DNA of 64,000 nucleotides from Duganella phyllosphaerae (GTDB lineage: Bacteria; Pseudomonadota; Gammaproteobacteria; Burkholderiales; Burkholderiaceae_D). The position numbers and the translations under genes were made by a program. The notes below the pieces were generated by a model. The model was not told where the DNA came from. It saw nothing but the letters and a program-made list of their open reading frames with translations, and did not search any database. Each line of letters starts with the position of its first letter. Positions within the stretch are counted from its first letter, which is position 1. Below are positions 16,979 through 26,349 of this stretch, piece by piece. Location: NCBI RefSeq assembly GCF_001758785.1, contig NZ_LROM01000002.1:1-64000 (forward strand), read 5' to 3'.

Positions 16979-18262
16979 ATGCGCGTACTCATACTCGGCA
17001 GCGGTGTCATTGGCGTCACCAGCGCCTATTACCTGGCCCAGGCCGGCCACGATGTCACCGTGATCGACCGCCAGCCCGGTCCCGCCCTCGAGACCAGCTT
17101 CGCCAACGCCGGCCAGATCTCGCCCGGCTACGCCTCACCTTGGGCCGCCCCCGGCATTCCCCTGAAAGCCGTCAAGTGGATGATGCAGCGTCACGCGCCA
17201 CTGTCGATCACGCCCGACGGCACCCTGTTCCAGCTGCAGTGGATGTGGCAGATGCTGCAAAACTGCACGTCCGAGCGCTACGCCGTCAACAAGGAACGCA
17301 TGGTGCGCCTGGCCGAATACAGCCGCGATTGCTTCAAGGTGTTGCGCGCCACCACCGGCATCGAGTACGAAGGCCGCCAGCAAGGCACCACCCAGTTGTT
17401 CCGCACCCAGAAGCAACTCGATGATGCGGCCAAGGATATCGCCGTTCTGCAGGACACCGGCGTCCCGTACGAACTGCTCGACCGCGCACAACTGGTCGGC
17501 GCCGAGCCGGGCCTCGATCAGACCAAGCTGGTCGGCGGCCTGCGCCTGCCCAACGACGAGACCGGCGACTGCCAGCTGTTTACCACGCGCCTGACCGCCA
17601 TGGCCGAAGAGCTCGGCGTCAAATTCCGCTACAACATCGAGATCGAGGCGCTGGTCACCAGCGGCGACCAGATCAAGGGTGTACAAACCGGCAGCGAACT
17701 GCTGACGGCAGATTCGTACGTGGTGGCGCTTGGCGCCTATTCCACGCCGCTGCTCAAGGGCCTGGTCAACGTGCCGGTCTATCCGCTCAAGGGTTATTCG
17801 ATCACGGTACCGATCGTCAATGCCGAGGCGGCCCCGGTCTCCACCATCCTCGACGAGACCTACAAGATCGCCGTCACCCGTTTCGACGACCGCATCCGCG
17901 TCGGCGGCATGGCCGAAATCGCCGGCTTCGACAAGCGCCTCAATCCGCGCCGCCGCGAAACGCTGGAGATGGTGGTCAACGACCTGTTCCCCGGCGCCGG
18001 CGCCACCGCCGAAGCGAGCTTCTGGACCGGCCTGCGGCCGATGACCCCGGACGGCACGCCCATCGTCGGCCGCACCGGCCTGCGCAACCTGTTTGTGAAC
18101 ACCGGCCACGGCACCCTGGGCTGGACCATGTCGTGCGGCTCGGCGCAACTGCTGGCCGATATCATCTCGGCCCGCAAACCGGCCATCCTGGCCGACGATT
18201 TGTCGGTGGCGCGCTACACGGCAGCGCCTGCGGTGCGTCAGCCGCAGCTCGCCAGCGCTTGA
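16979..18262 (+). CDS. dadA: D-amino acid dehydrogenase, DadA
   Basis: A 427-residue FAD flavoprotein. The N-terminal dinucleotide fold is [18 protein letters not shown]. The family marker segment is [21 protein letters not shown] (split here: TSFANAG then [14 protein letters not shown], about 38-58). The C-terminal FAD contact is [15 protein letters not shown] (about 374-388). It oxidises D-alanine and other D-amino acids to 2-oxo acids, passing electrons to the respiratory quinone pool at the inner membrane. The usual partner alanine racemase gene (dadX) is not next to it. Its length matches the family. Confidence 0.95.
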   Translation: MRVLILGSGVIGVTSAYYLAQAGHDVTVIDRQPGPALETSFANAGQISPGYASPWAAPGIPLKAVKWMMQRHAPLSITPDGTLFQLQWMWQMLQNCTSERYAVNKERMVRLAEYSRDCFKVLRATTGIEYEGRQQGTTQLFRTQKQLDDAAKDIAVLQDTGVPYELLDRAQLVGAEPGLDQTKLVGGLRLPNDETGDCQLFTTRLTAMAEELGVKFRYNIEIEALVTSGDQIKGVQTGSELLTADSYVVALGAYSTPLLKGLVNVPVYPLKGYSITVPIVNAEAAPVSTILDETYKIAVTRFDDRIRVGGMAEIAGFDKRLNPRRRETLEMVVNDLFPGAGATAEASFWTGLRPMTPDGTPIVGRTGLRNLFVNTGHGTLGWTMSCGSAQLLADIISARKPAILADDLSVARYTAAPAVRQPQLASA

Positions 18263-18376
18263 TGGTTATCGTTTCAACATTAACACTGTTGCATTGCGAC
18301 CTATATTCGTGAATCGAGGCACGCGCAGGCCAACATGGCGTTGAGCTTGTGCGCTGGCGTGCGTATAATTTTGATC

Positions 18377-19216
18377 ATGAATAAACTCGAAGCATTCGGC
18401 CATATTGCGGCCATGGCCATCCGTGGCGAACTGGTATTTCCCACCAGCGTCAACGCCGCCTTGCGGGTGCAGCTTGCGCTCGACGATCCCGATTGCCCGA
18501 TCGACAAGGCGATCAGCCTGGTGCTGGCCGAGCCCACGCTGGCCGCGCGTACCGTTGCCATCTCCAACTCCGCCATGTTCGCGCGCGCCGGTGCGCCGGT
18601 GGTCACCAACGTGCGCGGCGCCATCATGCGCATCGGCTACCAGAACCTGTTCGCGCTGGCCGCCGCCATGGTGGTGCGCCAGTTCGGCAGCAAGCTGGTG
18701 GACCCGGCGCTGCGCGTCAAGGCCGAACAGCTGTGGGACCACACCATCGCCGTCGCCGCGCTGGCGCGCCTGATCGCGCGCGAGGTCACCGGCGTCAACG
18801 AAGACACCGCGCTGTTTGCCGGCATCGTGCACGAGGTGGGCGGCTTCTACCTGCTCTCGCGCGCCGACGAGTTCCCCGGCCTGCTCGAAGAAGACCCGGA
18901 AAACTGGCACTCGGCCAGCGAAGAAATCATCACCCGCGAAGTAATGCGCAAGCTGTGCATCCCCGAACCGGTGGCCGACGCCATCGAAGGGCTGCGCGAC
19001 GCCTTCATGTCGATCCCGCCCGACTCGCTGCAAGATACGCTGCTGCTGGCCAACCTGCTCACACCGGTGCGCTCGCCGCTGCAGGAAGCCGAGCGCGACC
19101 TGCCGCCGCATTCCGAATCGGCGATCGATTTGTTCATCGACGCGGAGCGCATGCAGGCGCTGCTCAAGCAGGCGCGCGACAACGCCGCCGAGATGAGCGC
19201 CGCGCTGCTGGTGTGA
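18377..19216 (+). CDS. HDOD-domain protein
   Basis: A 279-residue protein. Residues about 15-205 form an HDOD domain: FPTSVNAALRVQLALDD, PTLAARTVAISNSAMF, GAIMRIGYQNLFALA, and the degenerate HD-like segment FAGIVHEVGGFYLLS. HDOD proteins are non-enzymatic relatives of HD phosphohydrolases that take part in signalling, often with c-di-GMP or chemosensory pathways. The usual double His-Asp metal site is not preserved. The ATG at 18377 is used; an upstream in-frame TTG would add a poor N terminus. The next gene starts two bases after the stop, so they are coupled. Confidence 0.88.
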   Translation: MNKLEAFGHIAAMAIRGELVFPTSVNAALRVQLALDDPDCPIDKAISLVLAEPTLAARTVAISNSAMFARAGAPVVTNVRGAIMRIGYQNLFALAAAMVVRQFGSKLVDPALRVKAEQLWDHTIAVAALARLIAREVTGVNEDTALFAGIVHEVGGFYLLSRADEFPGLLEEDPENWHSASEEIITREVMRKLCIPEPVADAIEGLRDAFMSIPPDSLQDTLLLANLLTPVRSPLQEAERDLPPHSESAIDLFIDAERMQALLKQARDNAAEMSAALLV

Positions 19217-19218
19217 GC

Positions 19219-20244
19219 ATGCAGCAAGCGCCCCTGTCCTACGGTTCCGACGCGTCGGGCCTGGTGTGCGGCTACGTGTTCGGCCGCGCCCAGGAAGGCG
19301 TGGGCATGCCGCTCAACGCCGACGAAGCCTGCGCGTGGCTGGACAACCGCGAGCAGCACCCGGCGGAGTTCATCTGGCTGCACTACAACCTGGCCAATAC
19401 CGCCAGCGAGAAGTGGCTCAACGAGCACCTGTCGCTGCCCGAGGAATTCTACGAGAGCCTGCACGAGGGACCGCGCTCCACCCGCATCGAAGTGGCCGAC
19501 AACACGCTGATCGCCGTGGTCAACGACGTGCTGCACGATTTTTCGTTCGACCCGTCCGACATCTCCACCCTGTGGCTGAGCGTGGACAAGCAGGTGGTCA
19601 TCAGCGCCCGCCGCAAGCCGCTGCGCGCCATCGACAGCTTGCGCAACGCGGTGCGCAATGGCGAACCGATCCGCTCGTCGGTGGAACTGCTGATCCACCT
19701 GCTGCGCGACCAGGCCGACGCGCTGATCAAGATCGTGCGCCACGCGATCGCCACCGTGGACAGCATCGAAGACAATCTGCTGGCCGGCAAACTCAATACC
19801 AAGCGCGCCAGCCTGGGCGAACTGCGCCGGGTGCTGGTGCGCCTGCGCCGGCTGCTGGCGCCCGAACCGGCCGCGCTGTTCCGGCTGCTGCAAAGGCCGC
19901 CGGCCTGGGTGGCCGAGATCGACGCCCAGGAACTGCGCCAGTCCACCGAGGAATTCTCGATGGTGCTGGCCGACATGGCATCGCTGCAGGAGCGGATCAA
20001 GCTGATCCAGGAAGAGATCGCGGCGCTGGTCAACGAGGGCAACAACCACAGCCTGTTCGTGCTGACCATCGTGACCGTGCTGGCCCTGCCGATCAACATC
20101 ATCGCCGGCCTGCTGGGCATGAACGTGGGCGGGATCCCGCTGGCCGACGCGCCGCACGGCTTCCTGGTGGTGGTGCTGATCGTGGCCAGCTTTACGGCAA
20201 TCGCCGGCTGGCTCGCTTTCCGCCGCCAGCGCGATCTCCGCTGA
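19219..20244 (+). CDS. zntB: CorA-family divalent metal transporter (ZntB-like)
   Basis: A 341-residue inner-membrane protein. A long soluble N-terminal funnel domain (about 1-270) includes WLHYNLANTASEKWL and EEFYESLHEGPRSTRIE. Two C-terminal membrane helices follow, with the selectivity motif Gly-Met-Asn in LLGMNVGGIP between them, then the last helix and an Arg-rich end FRRQRDLR. ZntB members move zinc; CorA members move magnesium or cobalt. The lack of a longer CorA-type acidic domain and the GMNVGGIP loop favour ZntB. Physiology cannot be decided from sequence. It is co-transcribed with the HDOD gene. Confidence 0.9.
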   Translation: MQQAPLSYGSDASGLVCGYVFGRAQEGVGMPLNADEACAWLDNREQHPAEFIWLHYNLANTASEKWLNEHLSLPEEFYESLHEGPRSTRIEVADNTLIAVVNDVLHDFSFDPSDISTLWLSVDKQVVISARRKPLRAIDSLRNAVRNGEPIRSSVELLIHLLRDQADALIKIVRHAIATVDSIEDNLLAGKLNTKRASLGELRRVLVRLRRLLAPEPAALFRLLQRPPAWVAEIDAQELRQSTEEFSMVLADMASLQERIKLIQEEIAALVNEGNNHSLFVLTIVTVLALPINIIAGLLGMNVGGIPLADAPHGFLVVVLIVASFTAIAGWLAFRRQRDLR

Positions 20245-20248
20245 GTTT

Positions 20249-20743
20249 TCAGTCGCGATAGATGTACAAGCGCTGCGCGCCCAGCAGCATGAACACCAGT
20301 CCCATCGCCAGCGCCACCAGGTTGTCGCGCCGGTAGCTGGCGCGCACGTCGTCCAGGCTGGTGACATCCTTGCCGCCCACCGAGACGCCGTACGCCACGT
20401 GAAAGTCGCCCGGCAAAAAGCCCGGATGGTTGGTTTGCCTGGGGTCGAAGCGCACCGTGACCGGGTACAGCCTGGTGGCCGAGCGCAGCGCCGCGCGCAA
20501 GCGACCATCGGCGTCACCCTTCACGTGCACCACGAACTGCTGCGGCGTGGTGCGGGCGGCAAAATACATGGCGCCCCGGCTGTCGTAGGTCCAGTCCACC
20601 CGGCCGGTGACGGTCTGCAATTGCGCGGCGCTGGGCAGGCGCAGTTCGAGCGCGATGAAGATGCCGATGATGCCGATGCCGAGCAGCAGGAAGAACACCC
20701 CGCCACGCCGGCCGCCGAACCAGTTACGCCACTTGCTGATCAT
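20249..20743 (-). CDS. Small membrane protein of unknown function, 164 residues
   Basis: I do not recognise the family. One N-terminal membrane helix (GVFFLLLGIGIIGIFIALEL, about 15-34) is followed by about 100 soluble residues rich in beta strands (LQTVTGRVDWTYDSRGAMYF, VTVRFDPRQTNHPGF). A C-terminal helix follows (LVALAMGLVFMLLGAQRLYI, about 143-162). The middle is therefore periplasmic, with both ends inside. It converges on the ZntB gene (their ends are four bases apart). Confidence 0.75.
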   Translation of the reverse strand: MISKWRNWFGGRRGGVFFLLLGIGIIGIFIALELRLPSAAQLQTVTGRVDWTYDSRGAMYFAARTTPQQFVVHVKGDADGRLRAALRSATRLYPVTVRFDPRQTNHPGFLPGDFHVAYGVSVGGKDVTSLDDVRASYRRDNLVALAMGLVFMLLGAQRLYIYRD

Positions 20744-20805
20744 GCTCCGCCATTTTCCGTAAAAAGAGCGCCATCATACCGTGCGCTTACGGCCTCGGTA
20801 ATTAA

Positions 20806-20821
20806 TAAACATTTTTGTTTA
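20806..20821. promoter_or_regulatory. Candidate operator upstream of the MFS-regulator operon
   Basis: TAAACA-TTTT-TGTTTA is a perfect dyad 31 bases before the ATG of the MFS gene, in an AT-rich tract unlike its surroundings. The regulator encoded at 22070 is the natural candidate to bind here, giving autoregulation of the two-gene operon. This is inferred from position only. Confidence 0.45.
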
Positions 20822-20852
20822 CTTACGTTGGATGCGCCGTTACAGTAACGCC

Positions 20853-22073
20853 ATGAAAAACTCCCTGCTCATCAGCAGCGCCTGCCTGCTGGCACTGCTC
20901 TCCACGGTCGGCGCCGCGCTGCCGTACCCGATCCTGGCGCCGCTGTTTGCGGACGGCACCGCCAACGGCCTCAACACCTTCCTCGGCCTGCCGCCGAAGC
21001 TGCTGTTGGGCCTGGCACTAACCATCAATCCGCTGGGCCTGTTGATCGGCTCCGCGCTGCTCGGTCCCATGTCCGACCGCTATGGCCGCCGGCCGGTGCT
21101 GCTGGTGACCGCCGTCGGTGCGGCCATCGGCCACGCCATCACCGCGCTGGCGCTCGTGATCGAATCGTTTCCGCTGTTTATCGTGGCGCGCTTCATCACT
21201 GGCCTACTGGAAGGTAACGGCTCGGTGGCGCGCGCCATGCTGGCCGATAAACTCGAAGGCGACCTGCGCCGCAAGGCGCTGTCGTGGCTCAACGGCGCGT
21301 TCTACATGGGCTGGCTGGTCGGGCCGCTGATGGCCGGCTTCACGCTGGGGTATGGCGTTACCACGCCGTTCTGGATCGCCGTGGTCCTGCTGCTCGGCAC
21401 CGCCGTGCTGGTGGCCAAGGCGCTGCCGCGCGAGGCGCCGTCGGCCGCCACCACCTCGTGGTGGCAAGTGGCGCGCCACCGCCATGCCCTCAATTTGCTG
21501 CGCGAGCCGGAACTGCGCACGCTGTTCATCATCACGCTGGCCTACAGCTGCTGCGTGACCGGCTTCTACGAGTTCTATCCGCTGTGGCTGGTGGAAGTGC
21601 CGGGCTACGGCCCGCGCGGCATCGCCTGGGCCACGGCCGCGATGTGCGCGGTAATGACCGCCACGACGATCGTCGCCGGCCGCAAGTTCGCGGGCGAGCC
21701 GCTGCTGCGGGCGCGCGGCTTCGCGTACGTGACGTCAAGCCTGATCGCGGTGCTCGCGGTGGGCGACGCCAACATCGGCCTGGCCGCCATCGTGCTGTTC
21801 GGCATACCGCACGCCTTCCACAGCAGCATCGTGCCGCACTGGTGCGCCGAGCGCTTCGGCGCCCATGGCCAGGGCGCGGTGATGGGCCTGATCTCCACCA
21901 CTTTCTGCCTGGCCAATATCGTGATGGCGCTGATCGGGGCGGTGCTCACGCTGATCGACACGCGCCTGATCCTGCTGCTGTCCGCCGCCCTGGGCGCGTG
22001 GTCGGCATGGCGCCTGCAACGTTGGCATTACAGCCTGCAGCAGGCGGTGCCGGCGGCAGGAGCGCTGTCATGA
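20853..22073 (+). CDS. MFS transporter
   Basis: A 406-residue major facilitator protein with about twelve hydrophobic segments. The typical loop 2-3 motif is GPMSDRYGRRPVLLV (about 70-84), and there is a motif-C-like stretch GAFYMGWLVGPLMAGFTLG (about 149-167). The substrate cannot be predicted. It overlaps the following regulator gene by four bases (ATGA), so expression of transporter and regulator is coupled. An AT-rich dyad precedes it. Confidence 0.9.
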   Translation: MKNSLLISSACLLALLSTVGAALPYPILAPLFADGTANGLNTFLGLPPKLLLGLALTINPLGLLIGSALLGPMSDRYGRRPVLLVTAVGAAIGHAITALALVIESFPLFIVARFITGLLEGNGSVARAMLADKLEGDLRRKALSWLNGAFYMGWLVGPLMAGFTLGYGVTTPFWIAVVLLLGTAVLVAKALPREAPSAATTSWWQVARHRHALNLLREPELRTLFIITLAYSCCVTGFYEFYPLWLVEVPGYGPRGIAWATAAMCAVMTATTIVAGRKFAGEPLLRARGFAYVTSSLIAVLAVGDANIGLAAIVLFGIPHAFHSSIVPHWCAERFGAHGQGAVMGLISTTFCLANIVMALIGAVLTLIDTRLILLLSAALGAWSAWRLQRWHYSLQQAVPAAGALS

Positions 22074-22696
22074 ACACCGCCGACCAGGCGCTGTTCCTGA
22101 TCAAGACACGCGGCCCGCAAACCGCGCAGCAGCTGGCCGTGCTGCTCGACCTCACGTCGATGGGCGCACGCCGCCAGCTCGAAGCGTGGCAGGAAAAAGG
22201 CATGCTCACCTACGAGGACGTGGCTGATAAACCAGGCCGTCCATCGCGGCGCTGGCTGCTGACGGAAGCGGGCCACGCGCGCTTCCCCGACCGCCACGCC
22301 GATCTGACGGTACAGCTGATTGCCCAGGTGCGCCAGCTGTTCGGCGACGCGGGCCTCGACCAGCTGATCGCCTCGCGCGAGCAGGTCAGCGAGCAGCAGT
22401 ACCGCCAGCACCTGGCCGCAGCCGGGGCCCGCGCCCTGCCCGACCGCGTGGCCGCGCTGGTGCAGGCGCGCAGCGTGGAAGGCTATATGGCGGAAGTGCA
22501 AACCGCCGATGACGGCGCCCTGCTGCTGATCGAAAACCACTGCCCGATCTGCGCGGCCGCGCGCCAGTGCCAGCAATTCTGCCGCTCGGAGCTGGAATTG
22601 TTCCAGCGCGTGCTGGGCAGCGATTGCTCGGTTGGACGCGTGGAGCATATGCTCAACGGCGCAAGACGCTGCGTTTACGTCATCAAGAGCGTCTAA
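22070..22696 (+). CDS. SufR-like winged-helix regulator with C-terminal cysteine cluster
   Basis: A 208-residue DeoR/ArsR-like regulator. The N-terminal winged helix (about 8-70) has TAQQLAVLLDLTSMGARRQL and the wing DKPGRPSRRWLLTEAGHARF. The C-terminal half ends in the cysteine set HCPICAAARQCQQFCRSE (about 154-171) plus CSVGR at about 184. This resembles the C-x12-C-x-C type clusters of SufR-family iron-sulfur regulators. It probably senses redox or iron-sulfur status and controls the coupled MFS transporter. Cluster binding is inferred from cysteine spacing. Confidence 0.82.
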   Translation: MNTADQALFLIKTRGPQTAQQLAVLLDLTSMGARRQLEAWQEKGMLTYEDVADKPGRPSRRWLLTEAGHARFPDRHADLTVQLIAQVRQLFGDAGLDQLIASREQVSEQQYRQHLAAAGARALPDRVAALVQARSVEGYMAEVQTADDGALLLIENHCPICAAARQCQQFCRSELELFQRVLGSDCSVGRVEHMLNGARRCVYVIKSV

Positions 22697-22743
22697 AAAA
22701 ACCTCCATAGCGGCGTTGCTGCGCCTTGCTCTGAAGGTTTTGT
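22697..22743. terminator. Imperfect hairpin containing a dispersed repeat copy
   Basis: AAAACCT just after the stop codon and AGGTTTT (22735-22741) can pair across a loop that contains the repeated word 22718-22738, also found at 8359-8379. T- and A-rich flanks on both sides would allow weak bidirectional termination. The remaining 22744-22939 holds no gene and presumably the promoter of the polysaccharide operon, which I cannot locate with confidence. Confidence 0.5.
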
Positions 22744-22939
22744 TAGACCCTCCAAACGGTCTCCAAATAAACTTTAATTCCGGAAAATAGTAGGAACAGG
22801 AAATTAGTTGTCAAGCCGCATGGACAAGCTCCGTGTAGCCGTTTGACGGGAGTCAAGTCCCTCAGTGCTGGTCAGCCGACAATCAGTGCATCCCGAGCCG
22901 CCCACCCAGGCCTCGCATGCTTTTTGAAGGTACCGCACA

Positions 22940-24607
22940 ATGTCCGTTTCCGTCCAATACCCCGCTGTTTTATTCCGCCAGCTGTGCGTGCGGCTGGCCG
23001 CCATCAACCGCAGCGGCAAACGCCTGCTGATGTGCGTGGCCGATGGCGCGGCATTGCCCCTGTGCCTGGTGCTGGCGATGGCAGTCATCACCGGCGCCAT
23101 GCCGCCGTGGCCCGCCGCTTTTCTGCTCACCGCGCTCAGCGTCTCGGCGCTGTCGATTGCATCGCTGTACGGCGCAGCCCTGCGCCAGCTCGAACAGCGC
23201 ACGCTCATCCTGGCCGGCCTGGCGCTGGGCGCGGCCACTGTCGCGCTGTACCTGCTGACCAAGGATGGCGCAGTGGCGCGCATTCCCGGCCCGGTGCTGG
23301 CCATGTACTGGCCGCTGGCGATGTTGTACCTGATCGCCTCGCGCGCCGGCATGCGCGCCCTGCTGCGCTCGCTTCTGCATCACCAGGTACCGCCAACGCT
23401 CGATCGCGCCGCGCGCCGCCCCCTGCCCGACTTCGCCCCCGAACAACTGCTGGGCCGCCCGCCGGTGCAGCCCGACAGCGCGCTCTTCGCCCGCTGCGTG
23501 CGCGGCAGGAACGTGCTGGTCACCGGCGCCGGCGGCTCGATCGGCAGCGAATTGTGCCGGCAAATCGCCAGCCTGGCGCCGCGCTGCCTGCACCTGGTCG
23601 ATCACAGCGAGTTCGCGCTCTATACCATCGCCCAGGAACTGCGCACAAGCTGGCCGCAACTGGTGCTGCACGCCCACCTGGGCTCCGTGTGCAGCGAACG
23701 CATGCTCGAACGCGTGATGGGCCACGCGGCCATCCACACCATCTATCACGCGGCGGCATACAAGCACGTCTCCATCGTCGAAACCAATATGGTCGAGGGA
23801 CTGCGCAACAACGTCGTCGGCGCCCGCAACGTCGCTGCCGCCGCCGCGCGCCACGGCGTGCACACCTGCGTGCTGGTCTCGTCCGACAAGGCGGTGCGGC
23901 CCAGCACCATCATGGGCGCCAGCAAGCGCCTGTCGGAACTGGTGTTCCAGGCCGCGCAAGATGATGCGTCCGGCGCCACCACGTTCAGCATGGTCCGCTT
24001 CGGCAACGTGCTGGGATCATCCGGCTCGGTGGTGCCGCTGTTTCGCCAGCAGTTGCAGCAAGGTGGCCCGCTCACCATCACCGACGCCGCCATGGAACGC
24101 TACTTCATGCTGATCCCGGAGGCCGCGCAACTGGTAATCCAGGCCGGCGCCATGGCAGAAGGCGGCGAGGTGTTCGTGCTCGACATGGGCGCGCCGCTGC
24201 GCATCGTCGACCTGGCGCGGCGCATGATCGCGCTGGCCGGCCTGACCGAGCGCACCCCGCACCATCCGCAGGGCGACATCGACATCCGTTACGTCGGCCT
24301 GTACCCCGGCGAAAAGCTGCAGGAAGAGCTGCTCATCGCCGACGGCGCCACCCCCAGCCGCCACCCGCGCATCCTGCGCATGAAGGAACAGGCGCTGCCC
24401 GCCGCCCTGCTCGACCAGTACCTGGAACTGCTGCTGGTGGCTTGCGCCAGCAACGACCGCTGCCTGATCGAGGCCATGCTCAAGACCATCATCACCGAAT
24501 TCACGCCGCAAACCGCCGTGCGCAGCGCCGACAGCGAGGCCGCGCTGCGCCGTCTGCGCGTGCCACCGGTGGCGGCCGTGGCGCCGGTGGCGGTCCACGC
24601 TTCCTGA
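22940..24607 (+). CDS. Membrane-bound NDP-sugar 4,6-dehydratase (WbpM/PglF family), shortened
   Basis: A 555-residue protein. Four membrane helices (about 25-145) are followed by an SDR domain with NAD motif VLVTGAGGSIGSELCRQIA (about 192-210), the catalytic region VLVSSDKAVRPSTIMGASKR (about 314-333), and YPGEKLQEELL near the end. WbpM-type enzymes convert UDP-GlcNAc to the 4-keto-6-deoxy sugar, and the usual Tyr is replaced by Met as here (IMGASKR). Typical full-length members also carry a CoA-binding-like Rossmann domain between the helices and the SDR part. Here only about 45 residues connect them, so that domain is missing. It opens the polysaccharide operon and fits with the aminotransferase at 34957. 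Confidence 0.88.
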   Translation: MSVSVQYPAVLFRQLCVRLAAINRSGKRLLMCVADGAALPLCLVLAMAVITGAMPPWPAAFLLTALSVSALSIASLYGAALRQLEQRTLILAGLALGAATVALYLLTKDGAVARIPGPVLAMYWPLAMLYLIASRAGMRALLRSLLHHQVPPTLDRAARRPLPDFAPEQLLGRPPVQPDSALFARCVRGRNVLVTGAGGSIGSELCRQIASLAPRCLHLVDHSEFALYTIAQELRTSWPQLVLHAHLGSVCSERMLERVMGHAAIHTIYHAAAYKHVSIVETNMVEGLRNNVVGARNVAAAAARHGVHTCVLVSSDKAVRPSTIMGASKRLSELVFQAAQDDASGATTFSMVRFGNVLGSSGSVVPLFRQQLQQGGPLTITDAAMERYFMLIPEAAQLVIQAGAMAEGGEVFVLDMGAPLRIVDLARRMIALAGLTERTPHHPQGDIDIRYVGLYPGEKLQEELLIADGATPSRHPRILRMKEQALPAALLDQYLELLLVACASNDRCLIEAMLKTIITEFTPQTAVRSADSEAALRRLRVPPVAAVAPVAVHAS

Positions 24608-24673
24608 TTTTGCTTCCTGACTGTGCTTCCAATTGTCGTTCCAGATCTTCATTCCACCGCAAGGAGTAGCCCC

Positions 24674-25735
24674 ATGCGTCAATTCTGCCCTGCCGTCACC
24701 GACCGCAAGCTGCGCTTCGCCCTGGTCGGGTGCGGCCGCATCGCCCGCAACCATTTTGGCGCGCTGGCCCAGCATGCCGACCGCTGCGAACTGGCGGCCG
24801 TGTGCGACGTCGATGCCGCCGCGCTCGACCGCGCCGCTACCGACACCGGCGCCGTCCCGTTCGACAACCTCGACCACATGCTCGCGCGCAGCGACATCGA
24901 CGCCTGCATCATCACCACGCCGTCGGGGCTGCATCCGGACCAGGCGGTGCGGGTAGCGCGGGCTGGCCGCCACGTCATCACCGAAAAGCCGATGGCCACG
25001 CGCTGGGAAGACGCCAAGCGCATGGTAGGCGCGTGCGATGCGGCCGGCGTGCGCATGTTCGTGGTCAAGCAGAACCGCCGCAACGCCACGCTGCAACTGC
25101 TCAAGCGGGCGGTGGACCAAAAGCGCTTCGGCCGTATCTACATGGTCAATCTCAACGTGTTCTGGACTCGCCCGCAAAGCTATTACAACAGCGCGCCGTG
25201 GCGCGGCACCTGGGAGTTCGACGGCGGCGCCTTCATGAACCAGGCCAGCCATTATGTCGACCTGCTCGACTGGATCATCGGCCCGATCGAGAGCCTGCAA
25301 GCGTACACCGCCACCCTGGCGCGCGACATCGAAGTGGAAGACACCGGCGTGATCAGCCTGCGCTGGCGCAACGGCGCGCTCGGCTCCATGAACGTCACCA
25401 TGCTGGCCTACCCGCACAACCTCGAGGGCAGCATCACCATCCTCGGCGAGACCGGCACCGCACGCATCGGCGGCGTGGCCGTCAACGAGGTGCAGCAATG
25501 GGACTTTGCCGTGCCCCACGACGACGACGCCAAAGTCCAACAGGCCAGCTACGAAACCGCCTCGGTCTACGGCTTCGGCCACCCGCTCTATTACGACAAC
25601 GTGGTCAAGGTGCTGCGCGGCGAGGCCGAGCCGGAAACCGACGGGCGCGAAGGACTGAAATCGCTGGAAGTGCTGATCGCCGCCTACCGCTCCGCGCGCG
25701 ACGGCCGCCGCGTGGCATTGCCGCTCGACTACTAG
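24674..25735 (+). CDS. wbpB: Gfo/Idh/MocA dehydrogenase, WbpB/WlbA type
   Basis: A 353-residue NAD-dependent enzyme. The N-terminal Rossmann fold is RFALVGCGRIARNHFGALAQ, with EKPMATRWEDAKRM (about 99-112) carrying the conserved EKP. The C-terminal domain has GGAFMNQASHYVDLLDWIIG (about 194-213) with the catalytic-site His. The type oxidises C3 of UDP-GlcNAc-uronic acid (UDP-GlcNAcA) on the route to 2,3-diamino-uronic acid sugars. AAGGAG lies seven bases before the ATG at 24674. WbpD- and WbpE-like genes follow directly, which supports the specific call; the UDP-GlcNAc 6-dehydrogenase (WbpA) is not in this window. Confidence 0.9.
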   Translation: MRQFCPAVTDRKLRFALVGCGRIARNHFGALAQHADRCELAAVCDVDAAALDRAATDTGAVPFDNLDHMLARSDIDACIITTPSGLHPDQAVRVARAGRHVITEKPMATRWEDAKRMVGACDAAGVRMFVVKQNRRNATLQLLKRAVDQKRFGRIYMVNLNVFWTRPQSYYNSAPWRGTWEFDGGAFMNQASHYVDLLDWIIGPIESLQAYTATLARDIEVEDTGVISLRWRNGALGSMNVTMLAYPHNLEGSITILGETGTARIGGVAVNEVQQWDFAVPHDDDAKVQQASYETASVYGFGHPLYYDNVVKVLRGEAEPETDGREGLKSLEVLIAAYRSARDGRRVALPLDY

Positions 25736-25744
25736 GAGAGCACC

Positions 25745-26335
25745 ATGGACAACCTTGTGCACGCCAGCGCGATAGTCGATGCCGGCGCGGTGCTGGGCGC
25801 CGGCACCCGCGTCTGGCACTTCAGCCACGTGTGCGGCGGTGCGCGCATCGGCAGCCAATGCTCGCTGGGCCAGAACGTTTTCATCGGCAACGACGTCGTC
25901 ATCGGCCACAACGTCAAGATCCAGAACAACGTCTCGGTGTACGACGCCGTGGTACTGGAAGACGACGTGTTCTGCGGTCCCAGCATGGTCTTCACCAACG
26001 TCCACAATCCGCGCGCGGCCGTGGTGCGCAAGCACGAGTACCGGCGCACGCTGGTGCGAACGGGCGCGTCGATCGGCGCCAACGCCACCGTGGTGTGCGG
26101 CGTGACCATCGGCGCATACGCGATGATCGGCGCCGGCGCCGTGGTCACCCGCGACGTGGCCGATTTCGCACTGATGGCCGGGGTGCCGGCGCGCCACATC
26201 GGCTGGGTCAGCCGCCACGGCGAACGCCTCGACCTGCCGCGCGCCGCCCATGGCGATGGCCAGGCGCGCTGCCCGCACACCGGCGACGTGTACACGGTGG
26301 CGGGCGGTGTCTGCACCGTTCAAACAGCAAGCTAA
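25745..26335 (+). CDS. wbpD: Hexapeptide-repeat N-acetyltransferase, WbpD/WlbB type
   Basis: A 196-residue left-handed beta-helix protein with hexapeptide repeats from about residue 3 to 155 ([40 protein letters not shown]). The family-typical segment is [20 protein letters not shown] (about 72-91), then [20 protein letters not shown]. WbpD acetylates the 3-amino group of UDP-GlcNAc(3NH2)A. Its position between wbpB- and wbpE-like genes agrees. The C-terminal 40 residues are extra and Cys/Thr-rich. Ribosome binding by GGAGAG nine bases upstream of the ATG. Confidence 0.9.
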   Translation: MDNLVHASAIVDAGAVLGAGTRVWHFSHVCGGARIGSQCSLGQNVFIGNDVVIGHNVKIQNNVSVYDAVVLEDDVFCGPSMVFTNVHNPRAAVVRKHEYRRTLVRTGASIGANATVVCGVTIGAYAMIGAGAVVTRDVADFALMAGVPARHIGWVSRHGERLDLPRAAHGDGQARCPHTGDVYTVAGGVCTVQTAS

Positions 26336-26349
26336 TCCAGGAGAGACAG

